The notes beneath the pieces were generated by a model. The model had not been told where the DNA came from and searched no databases. It saw nothing but the letters and a program-made list of their open reading frames with translations. DNA of 64,000 nt from Roseibacillus ishigakijimensis (lineage in GTDB: Bacteria; Verrucomicrobiota; Verrucomicrobiia; Verrucomicrobiales; Akkermansiaceae): the NCBI RefSeq assembly GCF_016595415.1, contig NZ_JAENIO010000002.1, positions 1 to 64,000 of the forward strand, read 5' to 3'. A program made the position numbers and the translations under genes. Of the stretch, positions 1 to 8,327 are shown piece after piece. The first letter of the stretch is position 1, and every line of letters starts with the position of its first letter.

Positions 1-58
1 CCTGGGTTTTGAATTCCTTGGTATAACGCTTACGGCCTTTCATGGCTTCAGTCTTCAT
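1..58 (-). CDS. N-terminus of an IS3-type OrfA transposase subunit (partial)
   Basis: Translation from the ATG at 58, or the in-frame ATG at 43, reads MKTEAMKGRKRYTKEFKTQ before leaving the window. The GRKRYTKEFK stretch is the usual opening of IS3/IS911-type OrfA proteins, a short helix-turn-helix subunit that binds the element ends and is made into the transposase with OrfB by programmed frameshifting. Only about 19 residues are visible, so the family call rests on this motif. An IS66-type or orphan HTH protein is possible. The start sits about 40 bp inside the presumed element end, as expected for OrfA. Confidence 0.55.
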   Translation of the reverse strand, partial: MKTEAMKGRKRYTKEFKTQ

Positions 59-95
59 TTGGTTAAGGCGTGGTCCAAGAAATTACCGCACCTCA
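1..95 (-). mobile_element. End of an insertion sequence, probably IS3 family, cut by the window edge
   Basis: The minus strand carries the start of a transposase-like gene that runs off the left edge. Read inward from position 95, the minus strand begins TGAGGTGCGG and reaches TTGGACCA about 20 bases later. A terminal TG followed by a GGAC-type motif is common in IS3-family inverted repeats, so position 95 is my guess for the element end. The other end lies outside the window, so neither the inverted repeat nor a target duplication can be confirmed. Confidence 0.45.
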
Positions 96-383
96 TATGA
101 ATTGATTGTAGCTTGTGGCTCGAAGTCTCAAGAAGGTTTGCGCGTAGCGTCGAGTCATTCGGCAGGTCATGTGATCCTCGTTCATCCTAAAGGGAAGCCG
201 GTTGTTGTTGAGGGGGTGGAGAGCCGGGTGACCCTTTTTCTGCCATTTGTGGATACTGATGGAGCAGGAAAAACTTGGCGTCGCGAAGGGCGGAAGCAGG
301 GTTGGGAAGTGAAGGTGAATGCGGGTGTCGGGCAGGATGTTCGACTGATTTGGCCGCAGGTTCTTAAAAATTTGGTGCGATGA
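96..383 (+). pseudogene. Possible 3' remnant of a gene truncated by the insertion sequence
   Basis: An open frame runs to the stop at 383. Its only in-frame ATG upstream (42) lies inside the presumed insertion sequence. The part beyond 95 looks protein-like, ending in DVRLIWPQVLKNLVR, but I do not recognise the family. The simplest reading is that the element landed in a gene and left its C-terminal ~95 codons. It could also be chance open frame, since an opposite-strand frame of 141 codons also spans the region. Low confidence. Confidence 0.25.
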
Positions 384-724
384 ATGGCTTTCTTTTTCAG
401 GTGCCGATTGGCCGCGGGGTGCTGGACGGCGGGCAGCGGGGCTACCCGCCCTATAGCCCTGGCAAGTTGAACCAGCTTGACCGTCCCTCCCTTCCTTGAG
501 AGCCTTGCTGAGCATCAATAAAACTCCGAGTTTGCCGGCAACGGTAAGGGGACCACTGCAGACAATGACCCGACCCCAGAGTTTGGACAGCTCTTATGGG
601 CCTGGGTGATGGCCTTGCCTCTCATCGTTCCCGGTGGGGACTGCTTGAGGTGTTATTCTTTTTGACGCGGTGGGGCATCCACAAACTTGACGAAAGCGGG
701 TGGGCAGGGGATCCTTCCGCTCTT
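384..724. other. Intergenic stretch before ilvD; hairpin at 428-450
   Basis: No supportable gene is seen. One GC-rich hairpin stands out: GGCGGG (428-433) pairs with CCCGCC (445-450), and AGC (435-437) pairs with GCT (441-443) around a GGG loop. It resembles a single REP-type palindrome, but no second copy was found in the window. A TTGACG at 687-692 could be a -35 box for ilvD, but no convincing -10 box follows. Confidence 0.4.
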
Positions 725-2431
725 ATGAGCTGCAACTCGGACAAACGGAAATACTCGTCACAAGTTTTGGATGGAGCGGACCGCGCGCCCTCGCGGGCGA
801 TGCTTTATCCAGTGGGTTTCAAAAAAGAGGATTTTTCCAAGCCGGTAGTCGGGGTCGCTTCCACTTGGAGTCAGGTGACTCCCTGCAATTATCACATCGA
901 TCGCCTCGCCAAGGAGAGCGCCAAGGGTGCGGATGCCGCGGGAGGCAAGGCGGTTATTTTCAACACTATCACCATTTCCGACGGCATTTCCATGGGCACC
1001 GAGGGGATGAAGTATTCTCTCGTCAGCCGGGAGGTAATTGCCGATTCCATCGAGACCGTGGTGGGGTGTGAGGGCATGGACGGCTACGTCGCCATCGGTG
1101 GTTGTGACAAGAATATGCCGGCCTGCGTGATGGCGATGGCGCGCATGAACCGTCCCGCCGTTTTTGTCTACGGCGGCACCATTTTGCCCGGTTGCGCGAC
1201 GGTGAAGGGCGAGGAGAAGTCGCTCGACGTGGTTTCCGTTTTTGAGGCGGTGGGCAAGCACGCCAGCGGTGAGTATTCCGACGCGGAGCTGCAGGCGGTG
1301 GAGGAGAACGCCATCCCCGGGCCGGGTTCCTGCGGAGGCATGTATACTGCCAACACCATGGCCAGCGCCATTGAGGCCCTCGGCATGTCTTTGCCCAATA
1401 GCTCCGCGCAGGCGGCGGTGAGCGATGACAAGATGCGCGACTGTTTCGACTCGGGGGCGGCCGTGTTGCATCTTCTGGAAAAAGGGATCAAACCCCGCGA
1501 CATCATGACCCGCAAGGCCTTCGAGAACGCCATCACGGTGGTCATCGCCCTGGGTGGCTCCACCAATGCCGTCCTGCACCTCCTCGCCATTGCTCATGCG
1601 GCGGAGGTCGAGCTCTCCATCGATGACTTTACTGAGATTGGCAAGCGTGTGCCCGTGGTGGCCGATCTGAAGCCCAGCGGCAAGTATGTGATGGCTGAGC
1701 TGGTCAAAATTGGCGGCACGGTGCCCTTGATGAAGATGCTACTCCAGGGCGGCCTCCTGCACGGTGATTGTCTGACCGTCACGGGCAAGACCCTGGCGGA
1801 AAATCTTGCCAATTCGCCCCTGGAGTATCCCGCCGATCAGGACGTGATTTATCCGCTCGACAAGCCCATCAAGAAGGACAGCCACTTGCGCATTCTCTAC
1901 GGCAATCTCGCCCCCGGAGGCGCGGTGGCCAAGATTTCTGGCAAAGAGGGCGAAGCCTTCACCGGGCGGGCCCGGGTTTTTGACCGCGAGGAGGATGCCA
2001 TGGACGCGATTCTCGATGGCTCCATCGTGGCGGGCGACGTGATCGTAATCCGTATGGAAGGCCCCAAGGGGGGGCCCGGCATGCGCGAAATGCTCGGACC
2101 CACCGCTGCGGTCATGGGCCGGGGTTTGGGCGAGAGCGTGGCTCTCATCACCGACGGACGCTTCTCCGGGGGCAGTCATGGCTTTGTGGCCGGGCACATC
2201 ACTCCCGAGGCCTTTGAAGGCGGTCCCATCGGGCTCTTGCAGGATGGCGATGAGATCACGATCAACGCGCTGGATAACCGCATCGATGTTGCTCTGAGCG
2301 AAGAGGAATTGGCCGCCCGCAAGGCGAATTGGGTGCAGCCCGAGCCGCGCTACAAGCGGGGAGTTTTGGCGAAATTTGGCAAATTGGTGGCCTCCGCCAG
2401 TGAAGGAGCGGTCACCGATGGGGGCCTGTGA
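725..2431 (+). CDS. ilvD: Dihydroxy-acid dehydratase IlvD
   Basis: This is the third common enzyme of valine, leucine and isoleucine synthesis. It dehydrates 2,3-dihydroxy-3-methyl acids to 2-keto acids in the cytoplasm and needs an iron-sulfur cluster and Mg2+. The protein is 568 residues, normal for the family. Cys54, Cys127 (in GCDKNMPAC, with Lys129 as the carbamylated metal-ligand lysine) and Cys203 (in [11 protein letters not shown]) fit the cluster ligands. The C-terminal [12 protein letters not shown] signature is present. I chose ATG 725 because homologues begin at about this point; the frame stays open upstream to an ATG at 596, but those 43 extra codons do not look like IlvD. No other ilv gene is nearby. 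A hairpin terminator follows. Confidence 0.97.
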   Translation: MSCNSDKRKYSSQVLDGADRAPSRAMLYPVGFKKEDFSKPVVGVASTWSQVTPCNYHIDRLAKESAKGADAAGGKAVIFNTITISDGISMGTEGMKYSLVSREVIADSIETVVGCEGMDGYVAIGGCDKNMPACVMAMARMNRPAVFVYGGTILPGCATVKGEEKSLDVVSVFEAVGKHASGEYSDAELQAVEENAIPGPGSCGGMYTANTMASAIEALGMSLPNSSAQAAVSDDKMRDCFDSGAAVLHLLEKGIKPRDIMTRKAFENAITVVIALGGSTNAVLHLLAIAHAAEVELSIDDFTEIGKRVPVVADLKPSGKYVMAELVKIGGTVPLMKMLLQGGLLHGDCLTVTGKTLAENLANSPLEYPADQDVIYPLDKPIKKDSHLRILYGNLAPGGAVAKISGKEGEAFTGRARVFDREEDAMDAILDGSIVAGDVIVIRMEGPKGGPGMREMLGPTAAVMGRGLGESVALITDGRFSGGSHGFVAGHITPEAFEGGPIGLLQDGDEITINALDNRIDVALSEEELAARKANWVQPEPRYKRGVLAKFGKLVASASEGAVTDGGL

Positions 2432-2453
2432 TCGCTCTCCAACGTCATTCTGA

Positions 2454-2488
2454 AAAAAGCCCGGCGTCCCTGGACGACCGGGCTTTTT
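2454..2488. terminator. Bidirectional hairpin terminator between ilvD and the C-S lyase gene
   Basis: AAAAAGCCCGG (2454-2464) and CCGGGCTTTTT (2478-2488) form a perfect 11-bp stem with a 13-base loop. A T-run falls on the 3' side of each strand, so it can stop both convergent genes. Confidence 0.9.
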
Positions 2489-2560
2489 GTAAAAGTCCAC
2501 TAGCGGAGACCCAAGGCCTCAGCCGATGGCTGAACGGCGCTTCGGCTGCATAGCTTTCCT

Positions 2561-3694
2561 CTAGTCCCGTAGAGCCCGCACCAATTTGGTGAGGCCCTCC
2601 TGCACCCGGTGGGTGGGGCAGCCGTAGTTGAAGCGGACGGCCTTGGGGAAACCGAAGAAGGCTCCGTCGGAGAGGAAGAGCTGCTCCTTCTCCTCGGCCA
2701 CCTGGGCCGGGTTTTGGTGGGAGAGGGCCTGGCAATCGATCCAGGCGAGATAGGTGGCCTCGATCTCGGGCACCACCACGGCGGGCAGTTCGTTGGCCAG
2801 AGTAGAGGTCAACAGGTTGCGGTTCTTGCGCAGCACGGAAAGCAGCTCCTGGCGCCAGGGTTCGCCGTGGTTGTAGGCGGCTTCTGCGGCGTGGTAGGAT
2901 AGGGCATTGATCTCCGAGAGAGTGTGGCCCTTGGCCGCTTGGAAGCGGCGTCGCACGCTGTCATCGGGAATGACCGCGTAGGCATAGCCGAGACCGGCGA
3001 TGTTGTAGGTCTTGGAGGGGGAAAGGAGGGTGATGGTGTTTTTGCGCAAGTCCTCCGGGAGATTGAGTGCGGAGAAGTGTGGGGTTTCCTCTTCGTCGAG
3101 AATGAGGTCGCAGTGGATTTCGTCCGAGACGAGGAGGATGCCTAGCTTTTGGCAGAAAGTGGCCAGCTTGACCATCTCGCGCTCGGTGAGTACCCGTCCG
3201 AGGGGGTTCTGCGGGTTGGAGAGGATGAAAACGCGGGTGTCTTGCTTGACGGCAGCCACCATTTTTTCCCAATCGAAGGTCCACACTCCCTCCACCTGCA
3301 CGTGCTCCACTGTGATCAGCTCGGTGCCGCCATCGCGATGCACCCCGAGGAAGGGGGGGTAGACCGGGGTGCAGGTCATGAGGCTTTCCCCCGGCTTGGC
3401 GAAGGCCCGGCCCGCCATGGAGAGAGCGGGAACGAGACCTCCCAGGTGGACGATTTCCTCTTCCTTCGCTTCATAGCCGATGCGCCGCGCGAGATAGCTC
3501 TGCACGGTTTCCACCAGCGAGGGGTGGGGCAAGGCGTAGCCGAAGACCCCGTGGTCGACTCGCTGACGCAGAGCTTCCATCACCTCGGGCGGGCTTTGGA
3601 AGTCCATGTCGGCGACCCAGAAGGGATCGAGGTCGGGGCGGCGGTCCCACTTGAGGGAACCCGTATCGCGGCGGTTGGCTACCGGAGTGAGCAT
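2561..3694 (-). CDS. PatB/MalY-type PLP aminotransferase, probable cystathionine beta-lyase
   Basis: A 377-residue fold-type I PLP enzyme. Members of this branch cleave the C-S bond of cystathionine or related cysteine conjugates to give homocysteine or a thiol, pyruvate and ammonia. Visible features are the N-terminal WVADMDF motif typical of MalY/PatB, SNPQNPLGR at 159-167, the PLP-phenol-binding stretch DEIHCDL at 191-197, and the Schiff-base lysine Lys228 in SPSKTYNIAG. Arg354 near the C-terminus (AVRFNYG) fits the carboxylate-binding arginine. It converges on ilvD across a shared terminator. The next gene upstream on the same strand ends 58 bp away. Subfamily substrate cannot be told from sequence. 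Confidence 0.9.
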   Translation of the reverse strand: MLTPVANRRDTGSLKWDRRPDLDPFWVADMDFQSPPEVMEALRQRVDHGVFGYALPHPSLVETVQSYLARRIGYEAKEEEIVHLGGLVPALSMAGRAFAKPGESLMTCTPVYPPFLGVHRDGGTELITVEHVQVEGVWTFDWEKMVAAVKQDTRVFILSNPQNPLGRVLTEREMVKLATFCQKLGILLVSDEIHCDLILDEEETPHFSALNLPEDLRKNTITLLSPSKTYNIAGLGYAYAVIPDDSVRRRFQAAKGHTLSEINALSYHAAEAAYNHGEPWRQELLSVLRKNRNLLTSTLANELPAVVVPEIEATYLAWIDCQALSHQNPAQVAEEKEQLFLSDGAFFGFPKAVRFNYGCPTHRVQEGLTKLVRALRD

Positions 3695-3752
3695 GTCCCA
3701 GTGATGGCCTCGCCGGGGGAAACGCGAAAGGAAAAATTGGCCCCGAGGGGTG

Positions 3753-6347
3753 TCATTTTCCCAAGACTTCCAGCTCGTGGATGGACCAGAAGTAGTGCGC
3801 GTCCTTCCCGATTTGCGAAATTCTCACAAAGCGGCCACGGGTGCCGAAGGGGAGGTGGATGCGGGTGAGGGCCGCGGTGCCGCGCCCCTCCACCAGCGGT
3901 GTCCCCCAGTCCTTGCCATCTGAAGAAACCTCCACGCGGTACTGGCGGGGGGCGTCTTTGGGCGAGGAGCGGCTGTCGAGCACCAGAGTGCTGAGGGAGA
4001 GCTCGCGCGGAAATTCGATCTGCAGCCACATGTCGGGTCGTTGCTGGGTGCCGGTGGTGTAGCGGGTCTTGGGATTGCCATCCACGGCGGCAGCGAGGTC
4101 TTTCGCGCCATGGCTGGCAGTGAGTTTCCAATTCTGGCGATCGGGCAGGGGCTGGGGCTGGAGGGCCTCCAATTCCGCTTGCGTCCAGGGCTCGCTGCGA
4201 TCGTGGTGGAACTGGCGCAGTTGGGCCACATGTTCGGCGGTGACAGCCGGGGCTTCGTTGCCAAAGCTATTGCGAATGTAGTTGCTGGCGTCCGCAATCC
4301 ATTGGTCGTCATTGTTGGCCATGGCGACCATGAGACCCTCGTAATGGCGTCCATCGAGCGGGCCGGTGAGTCCATGGAGAAGGGTGCGGATGGCGTTTTC
4401 TCCCCGGTCTTGCAAGATGCGGGCGGAGTCAACGAAAGAGGGGGCGAGCTTCTCTCCCTCCTGCCCCGGCATGGGTGTGCCGGTGCCGTCACTGGCGTGG
4501 CAGGAGAAGCAGAGTTGCTGGTAGATCACTTGTCCGCGTTCGAGGCTGGCGGCCAGATAGGCGTTTTTCGCTTTTTGCGCGGCGATCATAGCCAGTTCCT
4601 TGCGCCGTGTTTTTTGCAGCTCGACGAGTTCGGCCACCACTTCATGGTCGTGGTAGTTTTCCTCGATATGAGAGCTCAGCGCCAGCAAGCCCTCATGGGT
4701 GGTGCCACTGACGAGAATGGAGTTATAAGCTTGCAAGACCATCTCGAGATCGGCCTGTTCTTCGAGGTGGGGCGAGCCCAGGAGAGCGGAGATCACACTT
4801 TCTTCTCCGGTTGCGAAGAAGGGTTCGGCGGTGCGGATGGCCGAGGTGCGCACCAGCGAGGCGGGGTCTGCGAGCGCGGTCGCGACTTGTTCCGCAGCGA
4901 GGGCATCCATTCCCTCCAGGGTCCAGAGGGCGTGCAGGCGGCCCAGCTCGCTCTCGCCATTTTGCAGGAGGTTTTGCAAGGCGGGGATCACGGATTCGCG
5001 GTCCTCGCGCAGGAGGATGAGCTTTTGCGCGGTATCGCGCCACCAGCCATTGGGGTGGGAGAGATGGGCCACGAGCTCGGCTGTGCTTTCCTCCAGCATC
5101 CGGGGTTGTCGGTCGGGGGTGTAGCTGTCGTGCACGAGGCGGTAGAGGCGTCCTCGTCCGATGTTCTTGGCCATGCCCCACTTGTCGATCACTTCCCGGA
5201 GGTAACTGCCCGGGCGGGTCCAGTTTCCTTGCTGGATGATGCCCCGGTGCATGTCGAGGATCATCATGGCTCCATCGGGCGAGGTCGCGGTCCAGACCGG
5301 GCGGAAGTTGAGGTCGCGGGTGCGCAGGAACTCCGAGCCGGGATGGACATTGCGCAGCACGGTCTTGCCATTTTGGCGGTCGACTTCCACTTGCCGGATC
5401 AGGCGTCCCACGGGCTCGGGGATGAGGAGGTCGCCTTTCAGGTCGGCCGGCAAGCGATCGCCGCGATAGATTCCTTGTCCGGCAACTCCCGTGAAGGCAT
5501 TGAGTCCGCCATTTTCGCCCACTCGGCGCAGGCCTCCCTGCACATCGGGAACGGGGGCGATGGGATACACCGTGCGGAATCCTTCCTCTTCTTGTCCGGA
5601 GAGTTGCAAGCCTCCGTAGGCCATGGGTTGCTGGAAAAACATCGCTGGCTTTTCCCCGCCGGCCGTCGAGTAGTAGAGGCGTCCGGCATCATCCCGGGTG
5701 AGGCCCCATTGCCCCCCGCCACGCGGCAGATTTTCCACCTCCAGCTCGCCATCCGTGAAGCGGTAGCGCTTGGCTTCGTAGGTGAGGTAGATCCAGTTGT
5801 CGAGGTTCCAGAGCAGGCCGCTGGGCTGGTGCTCCATGTTGCCACCGCGCGGCCCTCCTTCATAAATTTTCACTTTCTCGTCGGCCACGCCGTCGCCATC
5901 GCCATCGCGGTAGGTCCAGAGGTCCAGCGTGTTGGTCACTCCGACCATAATCCGGTCATCGAGGGGCAAAATCATGCGCGGGAGGAGGAGATTGTCCACG
6001 AAGACGCTGTGTTTGTCATAAACGCCATCGCCATCGGTGTCCTCATGGCGGGAGATTCGGCTCAGGGGCTTCTGCTCTCCAGTGGCATCGGCGTCCTGCA
6101 TGTAGGTGCGCATCTCGGCCACGTAGAGCACGCCATTGCCATCCCAGGCCATGGTCACGGGCTCGTGGATATGCGGATCGCTCAGCACGAGTTCCAGCCG
6201 ATAGCCGTCTTGCAGTTCGATGGATTCCAGCGCTTCTTGCGGAGAAAGGAATCCTTTTTGGTAAATCGTCTCGCCGGGTTCGGCCGCGAGCGAGCTCGTC
6301 ACTACAAGGCTGGTGGTGAGGAGAGGCAGAGGGTTGAATCGAATCAC
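3753..6347 (-). CDS. Secreted PVC-type cytochrome c protein with beta-propeller and discoidin-like domain
   Basis: An 864-residue exported protein of the PVC-specific heme-binding family. A signal peptide spans about residues 1-22. A beta-propeller with DGDGDGV-type calcium motifs covers roughly 45-400. HEAT-like helical repeats lie at about 425-560. A class I cytochrome c domain has CFSCH at 613-617. The C-terminal ~120 residues (about 740-864) look like an F5/8 type C (discoidin) sugar-binding domain. Such proteins are abundant in planctomycetes and verrucomicrobia and are thought to pass electrons during periplasmic oxidation of sugars or polysaccharides; the substrate is unknown. It is divergent from gspE across 249 bp. 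A second family member lies at 16645-19662. Confidence 0.9.
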   Translation of the reverse strand: MIRFNPLPLLTTSLVVTSSLAAEPGETIYQKGFLSPQEALESIELQDGYRLELVLSDPHIHEPVTMAWDGNGVLYVAEMRTYMQDADATGEQKPLSRISRHEDTDGDGVYDKHSVFVDNLLLPRMILPLDDRIMVGVTNTLDLWTYRDGDGDGVADEKVKIYEGGPRGGNMEHQPSGLLWNLDNWIYLTYEAKRYRFTDGELEVENLPRGGGQWGLTRDDAGRLYYSTAGGEKPAMFFQQPMAYGGLQLSGQEEEGFRTVYPIAPVPDVQGGLRRVGENGGLNAFTGVAGQGIYRGDRLPADLKGDLLIPEPVGRLIRQVEVDRQNGKTVLRNVHPGSEFLRTRDLNFRPVWTATSPDGAMMILDMHRGIIQQGNWTRPGSYLREVIDKWGMAKNIGRGRLYRLVHDSYTPDRQPRMLEESTAELVAHLSHPNGWWRDTAQKLILLREDRESVIPALQNLLQNGESELGRLHALWTLEGMDALAAEQVATALADPASLVRTSAIRTAEPFFATGEESVISALLGSPHLEEQADLEMVLQAYNSILVSGTTHEGLLALSSHIEENYHDHEVVAELVELQKTRRKELAMIAAQKAKNAYLAASLERGQVIYQQLCFSCHASDGTGTPMPGQEGEKLAPSFVDSARILQDRGENAIRTLLHGLTGPLDGRHYEGLMVAMANNDDQWIADASNYIRNSFGNEAPAVTAEHVAQLRQFHHDRSEPWTQAELEALQPQPLPDRQNWKLTASHGAKDLAAAVDGNPKTRYTTGTQQRPDMWLQIEFPRELSLSTLVLDSRSSPKDAPRQYRVEVSSDGKDWGTPLVEGRGTAALTRIHLPFGTRGRFVRISQIGKDAHYFWSIHELEVLGK

Positions 6348-6596
6348 GGCCGCTTTATACCAGAAAATCGACGCTTTTTTTCAGGGCTCGGCGAGTAATC
6401 GCAGTTTCCTTGGTGACCTTGCGGGCGGGAAGAGGGGCGGAGAGAGGGTTTCCGGGCTCTTTGAACGCTCCGGCCAGGGGGCGGGCTACCCATTTGGCAG
6501 GCCGGGGAGGGGCGGCGGCGCTTTTTTCCGTCTTGCGGGAGGAAAATTGCTGACAGCCGGGACGGTTTGCGGCGTTCTGTTTCCTACAAAGGAGCG
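6348..6596. promoter_or_regulatory. Divergent intergenic region with G-quadruplex-like G-run cluster
   Basis: This stretch must hold the promoters of the leftward cytochrome gene and the rightward secretion genes. I see no clear -35/-10 pair. Four G-runs at 6423-6425, 6427-6429, 6434-6437 and 6446-6448, with loops of 1, 4 and 8 bases, could fold as a G-quadruplex on the plus strand. A good ribosome site, AAAGGAG at 6588-6594, precedes gspE. Confidence 0.35.
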
Positions 6597-8303
6597 ATGA
6601 TCAATTTGTTGTTGGAACCGGCCCGCGAGACCGGATGTGAGGACTTGACTGCGGTGGAGGAAGTTTTGGGCGCGGCGCGGCAACGGCAACGGTCTCCCAT
6701 CGATGATGTCCTCGATACCGGGGCGGTCGATGAGGAACCCTACATGCAGCAATTGGCTCACAATCTGGGGATGGAGTGGCTGGCCGAAATTCCGGCTCCC
6801 GAGAAGGCGGCCGACTTGCGGGAGGTCTGCGGTCCCCGGGTGGCGCTGGGCCATCAGGTCCTGCCTGTTGCGGTGGTGGGCGAAGAGGGCGACGAGAGCC
6901 TGGTGATGGCGACCTATGACCCCTTCAATCTGCTGGCCAAGCAAGCCGCCGTGCAGGCCATTGATTATCCTCTTATTTGGAAAATGGCCTCCCGCCGCCG
7001 GGTGCACGAAGGTCTCCGCCGCCTCTACGGGGTGGGGGCGGACACCTTTGAGCAAATTCTCGAAGGGCGCGATATGGACCTTGAGAATCTGGAGGTCCAG
7101 GATGAGGCCAATGTCATCGATGATGACGACACCGAGGCGAGCGTGGTGAAGTTCGTGAACCAGATTTTACGCGAAGCGCTGGACCAGGGGGCCACCGACG
7201 TGCACGTCGAGCCCCTTGCCAACAATCTCCGCATTCGTTACCGCGTCGACGGCCGCCTCATCGAGGTCGCGGTGCCGGACCAGATCAAGACTTTGCAGAG
7301 TTCGGTCATTGCCCGTCTCAAGATTATGTCGCGGCTCGATATCGCGGAGAAGCGGCTGCCGCAGGATGGCCGCATCAACCTCTCTCTCGAAGGCCAGTCC
7401 ATCGACGTGCGGGTGGCCACGGTCCCGACGGTGGAGGGGGAAAGCGTCAGTCTGCGTTTGCTCAACCAGCAGAAATTCAATGTCGAGAAGTTGGGCATGG
7501 AGCCCTTTGTGCTCGATCCCATCCGGCAGCTGCTCAGTCTTTCCAATGGCATTATTCTCATTACCGGACCGACCGGTTCGGGTAAGTCGACCAGCCTTTA
7601 CTCCTTTCTCAGCGAGCTGAACACGCCCGACACCCGCATCGTGACGGTGGAGGACCCGGTGGAGAACAAGCTCGATGGCGTGATGCAGATCGCGGTGAAG
7701 TCCGACATCGGCCTCACCTTCGCCAGCGGTCTGCGCTCCATTTTGCGGGCCGACCCCAATATCGTGATGCTGGGGGAGATCCGGGACCTTGAAACGGCCG
7801 AGATTGCCATTCGCGCCTCCCTGACCGGTCACCTCGTTTTCAGTACCCTGCACACCAACGATTCGCTCGGCGGCATCAGCCGTCTGGTGGACATGGGGGT
7901 GGAGCCCTTCCTGGTCAGTGCGGCGGTGCGAGCCTTTCTGGCCCAGCGCTTGGTGCGCAAACTCTGCCTACACTGCCGCGTGCCGGTGGAAATCACCGAC
8001 GACCAGCGCCGCCGACTGAAGATTCCCCATCTGGAAGGGCAGGCTTACGAACCCGGCGGCTGCGACAAGTGCCGCAACACTGGATTCGCCGGACGTCTCG
8101 CCATTTACGAAGTGGCTATCCTCACCGAGAAAATGCAGGACCTCATCATCAAGGGGGCCAATGGCAATGAACTTAAGGAACAGGCGGTCAAAGACGGTTA
8201 CGTACCCATGCGGGACTATGGCTGGTATAAGGTGATGACCGGGATGACCACGGTGGAGGAAGTGGTCTCCGCGACTGCGGTTGACCTCGGAGGCGATGTT
8301 TGA
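6597..8303 (+). CDS. GspE/PilB-type secretion or pilus assembly ATPase
   Basis: A 568-residue hexameric ATPase that powers assembly of a type II secretion pseudopilus or type IV pilus at the inner membrane. An N-terminal MshEN-like domain covers about 1-150. Walker A is GPTGSGKS at 324-331, the Asp box DPVE is near 353, Walker B is IVMLGEIRD at 389-397, and a His box follows (STLHTND). The zinc site has Cys457, Cys460, Cys489 and Cys492. ATG 6597 was chosen over an in-frame ATG 30 bp upstream because AAAGGAG lies just before it. It forms an operon with gspF (24-bp gap). No pseudopilin, GspD or GspC gene is next to it, so the rest of the machine is elsewhere. Confidence 0.93.
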   Translation: MINLLLEPARETGCEDLTAVEEVLGAARQRQRSPIDDVLDTGAVDEEPYMQQLAHNLGMEWLAEIPAPEKAADLREVCGPRVALGHQVLPVAVVGEEGDESLVMATYDPFNLLAKQAAVQAIDYPLIWKMASRRRVHEGLRRLYGVGADTFEQILEGRDMDLENLEVQDEANVIDDDDTEASVVKFVNQILREALDQGATDVHVEPLANNLRIRYRVDGRLIEVAVPDQIKTLQSSVIARLKIMSRLDIAEKRLPQDGRINLSLEGQSIDVRVATVPTVEGESVSLRLLNQQKFNVEKLGMEPFVLDPIRQLLSLSNGIILITGPTGSGKSTSLYSFLSELNTPDTRIVTVEDPVENKLDGVMQIAVKSDIGLTFASGLRSILRADPNIVMLGEIRDLETAEIAIRASLTGHLVFSTLHTNDSLGGISRLVDMGVEPFLVSAAVRAFLAQRLVRKLCLHCRVPVEITDDQRRRLKIPHLEGQAYEPGGCDKCRNTGFAGRLAIYEVAILTEKMQDLIIKGANGNELKEQAVKDGYVPMRDYGWYKVMTGMTTVEEVVSATAVDLGGDV

Positions 8304-8327
8304 TGAACGCAAGCGAAGGGTATCGAA

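Noticed and set aside
171-183. tRNA or rRNA genes anywhere in the window
   Set aside because: No cloverleaf-like sequence with a GTTCGANNC T-arm, and no rRNA-like stretch, was recognised by eye; a tRNA scan would settle it.
596-724. IlvD start at ATG 596
   Set aside because: The 43 extra residues are unlike the family N-terminus; ATG 725 fits the normal length.
4041-6398. Open frame of 785 codons on the plus strand opposite the PVC cytochrome gene
   Set aside because: It mirrors a clear, domain-rich cytochrome gene. GC-rich third positions suppress stops on the opposite strand. Its translation has no recognisable domain.
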